The notes: generated from the sequence alone by a model not told the origin. Shown: positions 1 to 10,699, numbered from the stretch's first letter. The stretch is 64,000 nucleotides of DNA from Acanthococcus lagerstroemiae (GCA_031841125.1 CM063108.1:67056344-67120343), one strand, 5' to 3'. Made by a program: numbers and translations.

Positions 1-1959
1 CATCTGGCCATCAAGATAGTATCTTAACCTTCCATAGATGACATTTAGTAGGACTTTTGATGTATGTGATATGAGAGATATTGTACGATAATAACTCCAA
101 TCTTCGTTCGTCCTTTCTTGTGGAGTGATATAAAAATGGACTTTACCCGGTCTTTTGGCCATTCTCCGGCAGACTAAGTCTTATTGCACACTTCCCATAG
201 AGCTGCCACACCTTTTTCTCCAGCCATCTATAACATTTCTGCGGTGACACCATCTGACTCTTCTACGTAAATGTAAAAACAGACGAATGAGTATTCTACA
301 CTTCGACGCTAATAAGGTTCAAGTTAACCTTTCCGAAGAGTAAACTGTTGTTTACCATGCAATTACACGGATAGCTGTTAGAGGTGGCGGTTTGAAGCGA
401 AGGCCAACCATGCGTCCGTCCACGGCGCACTCGAAAAAATTAAATTGAAACTCGCTCCACGGACGTTTATTACATCACGTCCGAAAATTTCAGAGTAATT
501 TACCCCGACGATGGTGTTATTACTGTATATCGACTCGGGTATATCATTCGATCGATTTTAATTCTCGAAAACGATCGGCTTACGCGCACCGGATTGCGGG
601 CTACCCGGTTATTTCTCCACCGAAATACGTTTTTTCCAGTAGTGCATTACATTAACCACGATGCGCTCTCGTGTTGCCGGAAATTTACGTCGAACCGGTT
701 TCTCCTTCTGATACAATCGGATCGACGAGCTTTCGTGATTAAAATTCCGGTTTGCGGCGGACGCGCAGCTTTTGGTAATTGAATCGTCGGCGAAGACCGG
801 ACTACGCGGTCGTCCGCATCGACGTCTCATTAATCGAATTGATTATCTATTTTAACGAAGAACATGAAATTCTCATTTGCGAGATACCCGCGCGTCCGAG
901 CATACGTAAAGAGCTACATACAGCCAGCTAACTTGTATATATTATGTGTATACGTTTTATATACGAATTAATCTGATTGCTAAACTCGTTATTGACCGAT
1001 CAGGGTAAAAAGTATACAAGTCCGCGGACATATACGACTTATGTACACAGATGCCGAGACGTGAAGATGACAAATGAATTCTTAGACCCGCTTTTTTGTT
1101 TAGCCTCCTGCGTGACCGTGTCCGTGTCCACGGGTCCGAGCTAACAAAATGTCAACGATAACACGTGCTGTTATTCATTCTGGGAGTGAAAAAGCAGACG
1201 GAGAAGAAAAAAAAAAATGAGAAGAAAAAACATCACTACTTTATGCTTCAAAGTCTCTATGTTTAATCACGCATTCCATTGTGGCGTAAATTATTTTTAA
1301 TTTTCTGTATATTCTGTTGGTTCGCGGCTTCACGTGCGGCGATATGCTGCTTCGACACGGACACTCCTTTAGCACGTTTCATTTTTGGTCAGGGTACCTT
1401 TGTGCTTACCCAGCAGAATACACTGGATAATGAACTGACGTGATGAATGACGCTTGATTACACAATATTCCATACATAATTTCGGGAAAATGCAGAAACC
1501 CAGAAACATTGTTTTCAGCGGCGCCGAAATCGGGAGAAATTGCCCCCATTCGCGCTCGAAAGGATGCGAGGGCATTTCGACAACGGAAATTGTTAAAATG
1601 AGAGCTCACTTACAGTGGTGACAACTTTAGTACTGCCCGGAGGCTCGGGCAACACACGACACTACTTGGGCAACACACGAAGAAATTTTGCTTAACACCT
1701 CAGAAACCCAAGTTTATTTGAATATTTGGATTTAAATTTGGGTTAGTCGAGATTTTTGAAATTAAATTCGCACTGTCCGAAAAATTTTGTTTTCTTTTTC
1801 TCGCATAAATTGACCAGAACAATTTAGCACCCCCCCCCCCCCGTTTAGAAAAGTCGAGTAACACACGAAGAAAACCTAAGTTGCCCCCACTGTTCATTTA
1901 TGTAGAGGGTAAGGTAGACTAAATCGTATCGCCTCCTAAATCATACCACCAGTTTTATC
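1..1959. other. Gene-free stretch, apparently unique sequence
   Basis: I see no coding region or recognisable element here. The largest open frames are under 75 codons and resemble nothing I know. A run of 13 C lies at 1830-1842. A short phrase (aacacacgaagaaa) occurs near 1672 and again near 1860, so 1650-1890 may be a small decayed repeat. Confidence 0.6.
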
Positions 1960-1969
1960 ACCAAAACTA

Positions 1970-2136
1970 AAACTCTACAGGGGAGTGTGGACATACGCTA
2001 TTTTGGATCGTACCGCGCGCGTGGATGCCGAATTAACTACGCGGTGCGCTCCGTGTAGTTAGCTCGGCATCCACGGGCGCAATATGATCCAAAATGACGT
2101 ATGTCCGCACTTCCCCTATAGAGTTTTACTGGCTCT
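1970..2136. mobile_element. Palindromic foldback MITE, copy 1
   Basis: The two halves are inverted copies of each other. The left arm (about 1971-2040) contains ggggagtgtggacatacg, and the right arm (about 2052-2127) carries its complement, cgtatgtccgcacttcccc. Both arms contain the core cgtggatgccga. The 10-base word accaaaacta flanks the element at 1960-1969 and 2137-2146, as expected of a target-site duplication. A second copy lies at 3885-4015. There is no coding capacity, so the element must be non-autonomous. A 9-10 bp duplication recalls Mutator-like elements, but I see no transposase to confirm this. Confidence 0.75.
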
Positions 2137-2261
2137 ACCAAAACTAGAATCAACTAGCGCGCTCGACCGGCAAAACTCGTCACTAGAAGTCATTTTAATA
2201 CTCTTGAGCCAAAAACTTGACCGATGAAATGAAATTTTAAAGGTCGGTTGCAATCACAATT

Positions 2262-2850
2262 TTTCTTCTCTTCTCATTATCCTACTCACAGTTCAGTTCA
2301 CAGAGACGTGTGTGTGGTTTTCAGTAGTGCTGTTGACTGATTTGAGTCACAGTTCAGTCAGTGGCGCGTCATTTCAGATGCGTGGTTTTTGGTAGCATTC
2401 CACTGATCTAAGTCACAGTTCAGTTCAGTAACGCCTTATAATCGAGAAATCAGTTAGTTGAAAATGATAAAATCAATTCTAAGTAACAATTTTGATTTTA
2501 TTAGGGTCGGCAACGAGCTTCTTGCAATTACTTTTGTTCTTCGTTTTTTCTTCTTCTTTAGTAGTGCTCATTGATCTTGATCTTCATTATTGTGCGAACG
2601 CCATTTTCAATGTATGGACTATAGAGCCAAAGAGAAATAAAAATCATAACGATAAGCAACAATTTCGATTCTATTCTTATTCTTCAGTTCTTGCGCATTT
2701 ATTATTGAAGATAGTGCTGTTACTGTTGGAAAAGATTTTGAAAATTGATAAAAACCCTTTACTGGATTTAGAAGAGGTTTACGCTGCTTGCTAATGTATG
2801 AAATGGGTTCTCAGTTTAATAATTAAGGGTACAATTTGTTTGAATCGAGC
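2262..2850. repeat. Segmental duplication, copy A
   Basis: This segment is a diverged direct copy of 4399-4930. Shared landmarks, in order, are ttcttctcttYtcatt, the cacagttcagttcag block, taacaatttYRattttattagggtcggca, agtagtgctcattgatcttga and acaaYttgtttgaatcga. Copy A also has an internal partial duplication of the gtgtggtttt...cacagttcag unit (about 2311-2430). An open frame of 100 codons (2492-2794) lies inside it. The matching segment of copy B does not keep that frame open, so I do not call it a gene. Confidence 0.7.
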
Positions 2851-2939
2851 CGTATTTCTGTGGTACTCTTATCAGTAAGTTTTCCAATGAATAATGTGAC
2901 GTGAATTATGTCTCATAAATATGATAAAGGTATTGATAG

Positions 2940-3213
2940 CAGGGACGTACCGAAGAGTTTTTTCATGAGGGTGGGGTAAAATTGTGAAAGTCCAACTGAC
3001 TCAACTCAAAATTCTCAAGTATCAACGCAAAAGAAGAAAAACCTTAACTCAATTCCCAAGTATCAAAGCAAAAGAAAGAAAAAACACTTTTTAACTTGTT
3101 GGATTTTCCCAACTCGGCTGACTTAAATAGTAAATTTTCCCAACTGCTGAGTGAAAAATTCCTACGGGGGGGGGGGTGTAAGTTGCCCCCTGCCCCCTAT
3201 CGTTACGTCCCTG
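2940..3213. mobile_element. hAT-type MITE with CAGGGACGTA termini
   Basis: The ends are inverted copies: CAGGGACGTAcCGA on the left and TCGtTACGTCCCTG on the right. The flanks are attgatag (2932-2939) and attgatgg (3214-3221), an 8-bp duplication matching at 7 of 8 bases. CAGGG-type ends with an 8-bp duplication are typical of hAT elements. The interior is non-coding, with a paired aactYaaaattctcaagtatcaa motif and a G-run at 3165-3176. Related sequence occurs inverted at 43163-43387, and the right end recurs at about 31675-31759. Confidence 0.75.
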
Positions 3214-3221
3214 ATTGATGG

Positions 3222-3874
3222 TAATTTTGGTATTCTGTGTCTGGTTTGGATCAGTGAAGCTCCAGTATTCTGGCTGTCTTCACCTGAAGACGAAACCACG
3301 TCGTTCCCTTTGTGGCGATTGTGGGAGTGTGCGATGCAGCAAATGAATTAATGGCAAACGAACAAGTAGCAAATGAACAATTAGCTAAGTGAGCAAGTAC
3401 AGGATAAAACCTTACTGTATGATGTACAGGGGGTTTATAAACGTAGATCAGAATGCTACAAGCGGAATCGTATACACTATATTATAAGAAGCATCGAGGA
3501 GAAATACTACAACAGAGACTCCAAATTTATCTAGCAAAAGCGTGAATATAAAGGCGAATCAAGATCAAATTTTGGAGCCTGCTATTGAACATCGTGAAGA
3601 TATTAAAAGAGGACCTACGATTGTACACATTTGTATGTTGCGATTGTATATATAAGTTAACGCATATTGTCTTCTGTTTTTTGATCATTCTATGTCAATA
3701 CTGAGGGATTTAGTTACGATGAACAAAAATGTACTTCGGATGAGTCAACAAGTGTTGGTAGCATTGGTGATAATCTTGGTGATGCCTATTTAAATTGTAA
3801 ACATTGTTCGAATCGAAATAAAGTTTCTTCTTTGTCTTTAGCGGTTGAAGAATTACACTTTCGTAAAAGATGCC
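3222..3874. other. Non-coding stretch with a short exon-like frame
   Basis: This interval lies between two MITEs and has no recognised element. A frame from about 3696 to 3880 stays open for about 60 codons and includes a CKHC motif. It opens right after a TGA and runs into the palindromic MITE, so an exon interrupted by the MITE is possible. I do not recognise the peptide and see no convincing splice acceptor. Confidence 0.3.
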
Positions 3875-3884
3875 ACCTGAATTG

Positions 3885-4015
3885 GAGCTCTACATGGGGA
3901 GCGTGGACATACGCCATTTTGAATCCTACTTCGCCCGTGGATGCCGAAGCCAACTATGGGCATCCACGGGTTGGATCCAAAATGGCCTATGTCCGCACTC
4001 CCCATATAGAGCTCG
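3885..4015. mobile_element. Palindromic foldback MITE, copy 2
   Basis: This is the second member of the family at 1970-2136. The left arm contains ggggagcgtggacatacg and the right arm the complement of cgYgtggatgccga and ggagtgcggacata. The whole 131-bp unit folds on itself with a minimal loop. The 10-base word acctgaattg flanks it exactly at 3875-3884 and 4016-4025. That is the same duplication length as copy 1 but a different sequence, which supports real transposition rather than shared ancestry of the flanks. Confidence 0.8.
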
Positions 4016-4398
4016 ACCTGAATTGATTGGAATTGCAGAGTACTTTCTGTTGTTGATAAGAGTGATAGAACTGCGTGACTGCACTCTGCAGCTTCGCAAT
4101 TTGGACGCTGTTCAACAAAAGGGAACCAATCCACATTTGTAAACAAAATGAGTCATTAGTATCATTGGAAAGAGCGTAAAACGTAGAATTTTTCAAGATT
4201 GAGCCCCCGATTCAAAAATGTGTACTCAAGTTGGGAAAAGCTTATCAGTAAACGCAATGTCATATAGTTTCTACGTGGCTCTTGAACTTCGAATCACGTG
4301 TTCTTAAGAAACGGCTTTTGTGGATTGGTTCTCTTTAGTTGAACAGCGTCCATTTGAAGGTGTTGCCGTTGCCGACCCTCTTCGAGAAGTTACTTGTT

Positions 4399-4930
4399 TT
4401 TTCTTCTCTTTTCATTTCCAGTTCAGTTAGTGACTGGTGTGTGGTTTTCAGTAGTGTTGAATATCTGAGTCACAGTTCAGTTCAGCGGCGCTTTATTTCT
4501 GAGAAATCAATTAGTTGAAAATAATAAAAATAATTATAAGTAACAATTTCAATTTTATTAGGGTCGGCAATGAGCCTCTTGTAATAATTTCTTTTCTTCC
4601 CTTTTTTCTTCTTCTTCAGTAGTGCTCATTGATCTTGATTTTCATCACAGTGCGAGCGTCATTTTCAGTGTGTAAAGCCAAGGAGATTTTTAAAAAAATG
4701 ATATAAGCAACAATTTTTTGGATTATATTATTTCTTCAGTTATCGCACTGTTATTGTTGAGGATCAAGATTAGTAGACGTAGATATGTCTACTAATCATG
4801 GTTGAGGATTGGAGTACTGTGCCCGTTATAAAAGATTTTGGAAATTGAGAAAAACCCGTCGCTGGATGTAGAAGAGGTAAGTTAAGATGGGTTCTTAGTT
4901 TGATAAGTGTACAACTTGTTTGAATCGAGT
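4399..4930. repeat. Segmental duplication, copy B
   Basis: This is the partner of 2262-2850 in direct orientation about 2.1 kb downstream, with many small indels. It lacks the internal partial duplication of copy A. A perfect 10-base hairpin (attagtagac...gtctactaat) sits at about 4768-4795. Near 4873 a consensus 5' splice-site word, gaggtaagt, occurs where copy A has gaggtttac. Confidence 0.7.
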
Positions 4931-5479
4931 CAAGTAGAACATGTCCATTAGGAAATTCTTATTATCATCAGTACATTCTTTTAGCAGAAGCGATGTTGCA
5001 TATCCGAGTGTAAGAAATAGGGTTTTTTTGCATTCTCAGTGAATTCTCTAACCAATGGTGTATGTGAGTTGTTCGTGAATTCTGATCAAATCTAGATCAA
5101 GTGAAACATGCTCCTTCGAAAAAATATCTATTTTTGCAGCACTCATTTAAAATTTCTTTGAATCGAACTAAGTACAACATTTCGTTTCGTCCTTCATTGT
5201 TAGGGACTTTCGCGGTACTCCCGCTCTCAAAATATTTCGTGAGTACATCAAATTGCTCCAACATAGGATTTACCAGACTCCAGAGACGGCCAACGTACTT
5301 TATGGAGTTGTGGAATTTTGTGTCAGGGAACATCGAGTACAATTTGTAGTGAACCAATAGCTTTTGTTACCGTTTTGGACTGTATTTTGAATTCTAATCA
5401 AATCTGTATCAAGTGAAACAAGTTCCTTTGAGATATCTATTTCTGTGGTAGTACCAAAGACGGGTCTGGGGGAGTACCG

Positions 5480-5850
5480 AAGAAACCCAGGTATACTCTT
5501 GTACTACGGATGTGAAAGATGGACATTAGTTGGTATATAGGAAAACTGATTGAGGCCTTTGAAATTCATGTGTATCGCGGTATCTTGAGATAGCATGGAT
5601 GCGGAAAATAACCAACAGTGAAGTCCAAAGAACGGAGACACAGACTGAGGTATCGCGCTCGATCAAGAAAAGAAAGTCATGCTATCTCGGTCATATCTTA
5701 CGGGGTGAAAGATACGAGTTTTGGGGACTGAAGGCAGTGGGAAAACATTTCATCGGCACAAGACAGAACTTGTGGATACGAGACTTACGAGTCGAGCTCT
5801 TTCGATCAGCCGTTTCAAGGGTTAGCGTTGCACTGTTTCATTAACCTTCG
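5480..5850 (+). pseudogene. LINE reverse transcriptase, C-terminal fragment
   Basis: The translation shows the C-terminal hallmarks of endonuclease-type LINE polyproteins: LLYYGCERWTL near 5484, then EAFEIHVYRGILR, then WMRKITNSEVQRT and KKRKSCYLGHILRGERYEF (ending about 5720). The pieces lie in different frames and are broken by stops near 5540 and 5588, so this is a dead fragment. The rest of the RT and the endonuclease are absent upstream. The order of motifs (YGCE.W, EAFE...YRR.L, LGHI.RG) is what I know from such elements in insects. The 3' boundary is not clear. Confidence 0.8.
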
Positions 5851-7470
5851 TCGCGGAGACGGTGTTTGTCAAAAATCAAAACAAAACGACGGAGATGCTT
5901 CTTGGATCAGGCGCAAATACAAGGATTGTCGTTTCAAGCCCTATCTATCTATTTGCAAAATCGGTTATAGGCATTCTTCCATTGTTCTCCGGATGAATGA
6001 CACTTCCCAATGTGCAGTTGGCTTCCAAAAAAAATCTTCTGCGTGCAGTCTGGTTCCAGAAAACTGCGTGGGTAACCGAAACACGTTCACGTGCATGCAG
6101 CTTATTTTATTCGAAAAATAATCAAAATCAGTGCTACCAACGAATTGGTGAAAACAAGCAACACCCCTGAAGAATCTTTTTCATTTCCTTTGCAATGCTA
6201 AGAATGCGTTACACGCCAATTTTCTCTTCTTCATCGTCAGTCGGTCGTCGTCATCGTCGTCACCGAACCTCAGACTAGCGAGAGCGGAGTCGAGCTGCGT
6301 CTTCAAATCCTTATCGTACTTACACTTGCCGCACCACATCGGCGAGAGCACAAAAACCCCTCAAATAACATTCCCGCGATCGGCAACTCTCCTCCGACCC
6401 GTAAAATCAACAACGATTCGGAATTTCAATAAAAATCGTGTTCGTAAAACATTTGAATAATCTCGAGCGCGTTATACTATCATCGTTTAACGAATGCGCG
6501 TCTCTTTGATTCTCTGTGTTCTTTATTATTAGTGTATTCCGTTTAATTATGTTTTTCCTTATTTTCCGTACACATATCTGTGTGTGTGTGTTTCGGAATG
6601 CTCAGCAGACTCAGCACCGTCACCGTTTCATTATAAAGCTAGGAATTTTTATGTTCTAATAAATTCTCATCGAATAAGAGAGAAAACGGCGTACAAACGC
6701 GCCAAGTATTTATTTTGTCTTCTCTCATTACCTACACACAGCCGACATGTGTATTATAGTTCTTTTTTTTTCGGAATTTTTTCGAATTTGTGTTTTTCGG
6801 CGTTTTATCGATTTACAACATCCGGAGAGACGAAGAAAAATAAAAACGCTGCCCCAGCATCCGCGGTTGCGAATGACAGCAGGTATCTACAGCGTTTTGC
6901 GCGCACAGCCCACTAAACCTTTTCGTCTTCCTTTTTTCGAACTGTTGTATACCTGCGTTCAGCTCTCTGGAGAACGGTTTACGGTCCGAAGGGTGATGCG
7001 TGCTGTGTGTTCGCGCGGGCAAGGCAAGACGGCTTAATTAGCTGCTGAAAACGAAGAAGGGTCGGTGTGGCGCGGTGGTCCGGCCCAAGCTATACAAATG
7101 AGAAATGAGGTCTGCAGCTCTGCAACACGCGAGTGACACGTTTTTAGGGTCTGTTATCGACGCAGGTCGCAGGTTCGTGATATACGGTCGCATTTCTCGG
7201 ACCTCATCGTTCCAGAAGAGGTTTCGGCGAAACTGTATACCGAACCTCTCGTCACCGTCGAAATGCTGTCGAACGTGCTTTATCGTTGTCGTTTGTGGGC
7301 GGAGGAACTACATGCCAAGAACACATGTCAGGTCGTGTCACGTCATGCGAATAACAGACCGTCGGTTGAAGTGGATCCCGGGGACGTTTATATTAATTTA
7401 TTGTCCGCGAAAACTCCCACCAATCCATCTGAAACTTCCGGAGATTTCAGTAAAATGTGGAACTGTGTGC
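5851..7470. other. Gene-free stretch, unique sequence
   Basis: No TE signature is visible. 6180-6440 and 6940-7300 are richer in CpG than their surroundings, and a short TG run lies near 6580. The open frames at 6584-6916 and 7105-7485 show no motif I recognise. A possible small minus-strand frame is listed separately (6181-6339). Confidence 0.5.
6181..6339 (-). CDS. Possible small ORF (52 residues) or terminal exon
   Basis: Read on the minus strand from the ATG at 6339, this encodes a 52-residue peptide starting MWCGKCKYDKDLKTQ. It has a CxxC pair, a run of six aspartates (residues 27-32), a basic KKRK stretch and a stop at 6181-6183. The frame extends about 6 codons upstream to a TGA. A consensus donor, GTAAGTAC, sits inside it (6316-6323), so the same DNA could instead be the end of an upstream exon. 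I recognise no family. It is listed because its composition is not that of the surrounding AT-rich DNA. Confidence 0.25.
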   Translation of the reverse strand: MWCGKCKYDKDLKTQLDSALASLRFGDDDDDDRLTMKKRKLACNAFLALQRK

Positions 7471-7484
7471 GTTACCTTGACGTA

Positions 7485-8761
7485 GTGGAGAGCTCAAAAA
7501 AAAAAACTGAAAGCATAAAGGAGAGGGAAAACTCTGACAGAATAAACCCCGATGAAAGCTTGTGGTAACCGAGCTCCGCTCTTTTCCCGAATGGCCAAGG
7601 CATTGATATTGTATAATGCGATAGATATGCAGGCGAGTTTCACTCTCTTATTTATCCTAACACGTTGATTCCTGTTCTTACTTGTCTATACCTGATCATA
7701 CTATTTCTGCTGTTTTCTTTCGATTCGATCGACTTTTTCCTCTTTTTTTGTGATTTCTGTGACCTACCCCAGAGAGGAGGAAAACTCACCGTTGACCGTT
7801 CGTGGAAACGCGGCAGCGAGCACTCGGTTCGTGACGGTTGACCAAGCAAGTTAACCCGCAAATCTAACGGTTTCCGAAAAGTCTTCCGAACTGATGCCAA
7901 CCCGCGACATTTGTGACAAATCCACCAAGTTTAAAACTTTCTGTCGGTTGTTCGCTATCCGTTTAGAAGGCAGTGTCGTCGCCTTCTCCACGCGCGCAAA
8001 CTTTTGATCGAGAACTTGGAATCGTACCCTTCACCGAGGTCCCGTCGCCTAACAGGCCACGCGGTAACGTCTCCGAGCTCTCCGTCGAAACCTCGACTCC
8101 GCGCCTTCGCGAACCCCATTCTTTTTGTTACTTATTGTGTTGTATTTGTATCCATCTATCCGTAAGTTCTTTTAGAATATATCTACTTCACCGCATATTT
8201 GTGTGTTGTCTCTGTGTGTAATCTTATCCGTAGCCATCAAACGCCAGTATAAGTCTAGCCTCAGAGGTATTCTAAAGGACTGGAACTCATCTAACCCTGG
8301 GTTACCTCGTCGCATCTCTAAACACAGGATCGCCAAGCCCTCAGCGCCGGTTCCATCACCCTGTAGGTCCCTAGAGCTAGTCGTGGCCTAACAGGTGGTT
8401 CCTCCTCCCAACCGAACTGTCCTCCTATCCCGCAGGAGCCTTCACGTTCGGTTACCACAAGCTAGAGGAAATTACGTTAGTGTTTCCCCGCGGAGATGCG
8501 TCTCCACCACAGCAATTGTGATGGCGATTTACAAAGTAAATAATAATTCCGGACGTAAAAAGTCTTCCATTCGTATGTCCGGGTAGAGACTACCTAGTGA
8601 GAAACTATCACACTATCAGCACTGAGAATAGGGATATGGAATGTAAGTTCACTGAATGAGGTAGACAAATTAGAAAACTTAAAGAAAGAAAGATTAAAAT
8701 TAGATATAGTAGGAATTAGTGAAGTGAGATGGTCAGAAGAAAATGATTTTTGGACGAGAGA
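7485..8761 (+). pseudogene. LINE 5' region with start of endonuclease domain (copy A)
   Basis: 7485-7565 and 8490-8760 both match 49660-50010, including gaaaactYYgacaga, gatgaaagc, gcgtctccacca, ggaattagtgaagtgagatgg and agaagaaaatgattttt. The translated end (about 8625-8755) reads as the start of an APE-type endonuclease: a WNVSSLNEVDKLENLK-like opening followed by VGISEVRWSEEN. 7570-8490 is absent from the other copy, so it is either 5' untranslated sequence lost there or an insertion here. The element is cut off at 8761 by an opposite-strand LINE 3' end, so only the endonuclease N-terminus survives. Confidence 0.7.
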
Positions 8762-9398
8762 GTTTATTCATTTATTTATTTTATTTATGTATTTACAATC
8801 AGTCACAGAATCTACTGTAGGTGACGTATCGCGTTTTCAATTAGTCAGTGCGCCCATGATCAACCCCCACTCTTCTCCATTGGTTCCTACTCCTTGCACT
8901 CCTTACCCGAAGCCTTCCCCCATGTATTTAGCTTGTCGTGCCACTTTATCAGAGGTCTTCCCGGTGATCTCTAATCTTCCCTAGGATACCAATCCAACAC
9001 CCTTCTTCCCCATCTTTCCTTTCCTTCCCTGGCAACATGTACCGCATAGTCAAACTTCAATTTTTTGGCGATGCATCTACAATCTTTTACACCAGTCTTC
9101 CTTCTCACTTCGATGTTTCTCAGTCTGCCCCTTCTTTCTTGTGCCTAATATCAACCTTTTTACGACGATCTCTATTCTCGCCATTTTCAAGTTCTGCACT
9201 TCGGTGGTTGTCCACGCCTGCGCCCCATATGTTAATACCGGTCATGTACACCCTTTCTAATTTAAAATTTTTGTTTTTAACGGCATCCTGCTCTTGTGCA
9301 CCTGTTTTAATGCCCAAAAACTCCACCAGATTATGCTCTGCTTCTACTAAGTTCTTTGCCACACTATCTTCAAATGATATTGTCTGCCCTAAATACAT
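8762..9398 (-). pseudogene. LINE 3' end, RT C-terminal region (minus strand)
   Basis: On the minus strand the frame opens with YLGQTISFEDSVAKNLVEAE (from about 9395), the conserved segment after the RT thumb of endonuclease-type LINEs. A frameshifted tail follows with YAVHVAREGKERWGRR and LDWYPRE (about 9062-8990), matching the usual GH..R....RW...L.W.P pattern. It ends in an A-rich (AAAT)n tail at about 8762-8790, typical of LINE 3' ends. It was truncated at the 5' side and inserted head to tail against the LINE at 7485-8761. I cannot define a target duplication. Confidence 0.75.
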
Positions 9399-9642
9399 AG
9401 GCTATTGCTAAGTAACTGAGACTAAAATTCGTACTGCCCACCAACGCTACTTATCGGCGTTTCAACGCAGTAGGGGAATAATTTGGTTCATCAGCTATCG
9501 ATTGAGACCACGCCGAGCTCATTCGATTGAAAACTCGCTGTTTCAGACCAATTTGAAAAAAACCATATGCGTTGACCCCTACAGGTTTCTTAAAAGATTT
9601 TTTTAATGAAGGAAAAAAAGCATACGATTACAAAATTTTTTA

Positions 9643-9799
9643 TTAATCATCATCTTCATTAAGTACACGAATATCTTTTTCAAAATAAGCGCCATTCATG
9701 GCTATAAAGGCGTCCATTCGTTCTTGCCATTTATCGAACGTTTTCGCGTATTCCACCACCGGTAAGGAGGAGAAAAACATCTGCGCTGCGGTGATGACT
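9643..9799 (-). pseudogene. mariner transposase C-terminus (minus strand)
   Basis: The minus strand reads VITAAQMFFSSLPVVEYAK, then TFDKWQERMDAFIAMNGAYF, then EKDIRVLNEDDD and two stops (from 9645). The spacing TF..W..R.......G.YFE is the standard C-terminus of mariner-family transposases. Only the last ~50 codons are present, but they are uninterrupted. The same segment occurs on the plus strand at 9927-9990, forming an inverted repeat with arms 9733-9800 and 9927-9990. Confidence 0.8.
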
Positions 9800-9802
9800 C
9801 CT

Positions 9803-9990
9803 AAAGAAAATCACAATCCACCCCCACCCCCGAGTAGTCCTGACCTCGCTCCCTGCGACTTTTGGTTATTTTCTCAACTAAAAGCAGCCTTACGGGGCCG
9901 TCAATGCAACACGAATCAAGAAGTCGCATCACTGCGACGCAGATGTTTTTCTCCTCCTTACCGGCGGCGGAATACGCGAAAACATTTGAT
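9803..9990 (+). pseudogene. mariner transposase, catalytic-end fragment (plus strand)
   Basis: From about 9809 the plus strand encodes PPPPPSSPDLAPCDFWLFSQ followed by LKAALRGRQCNTNQEV. SPDLAPCDF carries the last catalytic aspartate of the mariner DD34D triad. After a frameshift near 9920 it continues ITATQMFFSSLPAAEYAK and stops matching at TFDQ (9992), just before the C-terminal W..R segment found inverted at 9643-9799. This is a fossil; the two earlier catalytic Asp residues are missing. Confidence 0.85.
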
Positions 9991-10194
9991 CAGTACTTCC
10001 TAGCACCACTCTGGCTAGGGGCCCGGCGTAATCATGATTTTTTTAAATGGTGGTATTTCCGCTTAGGAGGGGGGGGAGCTCCAGATACCTTTAGAGGGGG
10101 CTCAGCCGTAGCTTGCTCCCCTCATGACTACGGGACTGTCTAGAAGTTGAAAGTAAAAGACTTATTTTCCAATCCAATAGCAAATGTTCTAGTA

Positions 10195-10690
10195 TAGATT
10201 TAATTTACGTGTTTTGGTCTTGGTGAATATAGGAGAGAAATTTAGACTGGAACAAAAGTCAAAACTCCATGTATTTTTCCCATAAGAACGAAAGGGAGCT
10301 TGTGGCACAGATTCCCCTAAATCCGATTAATCTGAAAGTTTCTAGTTTTTTTGTGTTTTTTTTTTATTGATTTCATTGGAACCAATTTTGGAGAAGAATC
10401 CAAGAATCAGAGGAAATTCAGAAAAAGAAAAGATCACCGAAAGTAAATAACAACCACCTCAATGTGTAAAGGAAGTTGTGTGTCTCTCTCAAGTATTCCT
10501 AATATCCTTCTAGCTTACCCTCCCAAACTAAGGTATGCTCATGTGCGCAAATGTGAGTGCTTGGGTGATAAGGTTCCAATCTGCATTTGGAGGGATGAAA
10601 CTAGGGGGGGGTGAAAAAACCACTAACCACTATAATTTGACAGTCGGCAAAATTTGAAACTGTTCATTTAAATGTTTCATTTTCTAGGGT
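10195..10690 (+). repeat. Dispersed AT-rich repeat family, copy 1
   Basis: This is homologous over its whole length to the reverse complement of 18905-19372. Landmarks are tttaatttacg.gttttggtc, tataggRgagaaattta, gattcccctaat, ttggaaccaattt, ctcaagtattcctaa, taccctccca.act and tgggtgataagg. No coding potential is visible in either copy, so this looks like an untranslated or non-autonomous element. A G-run lies at 10603-10610 near its end. Confidence 0.75.
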
Positions 10691-10699
10691 ATAATGTTT

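Noticed and set aside
7105..7485. 126-codon open frame
   Set aside because: No motif, no neighbour support, and composition like the surrounding non-coding DNA.
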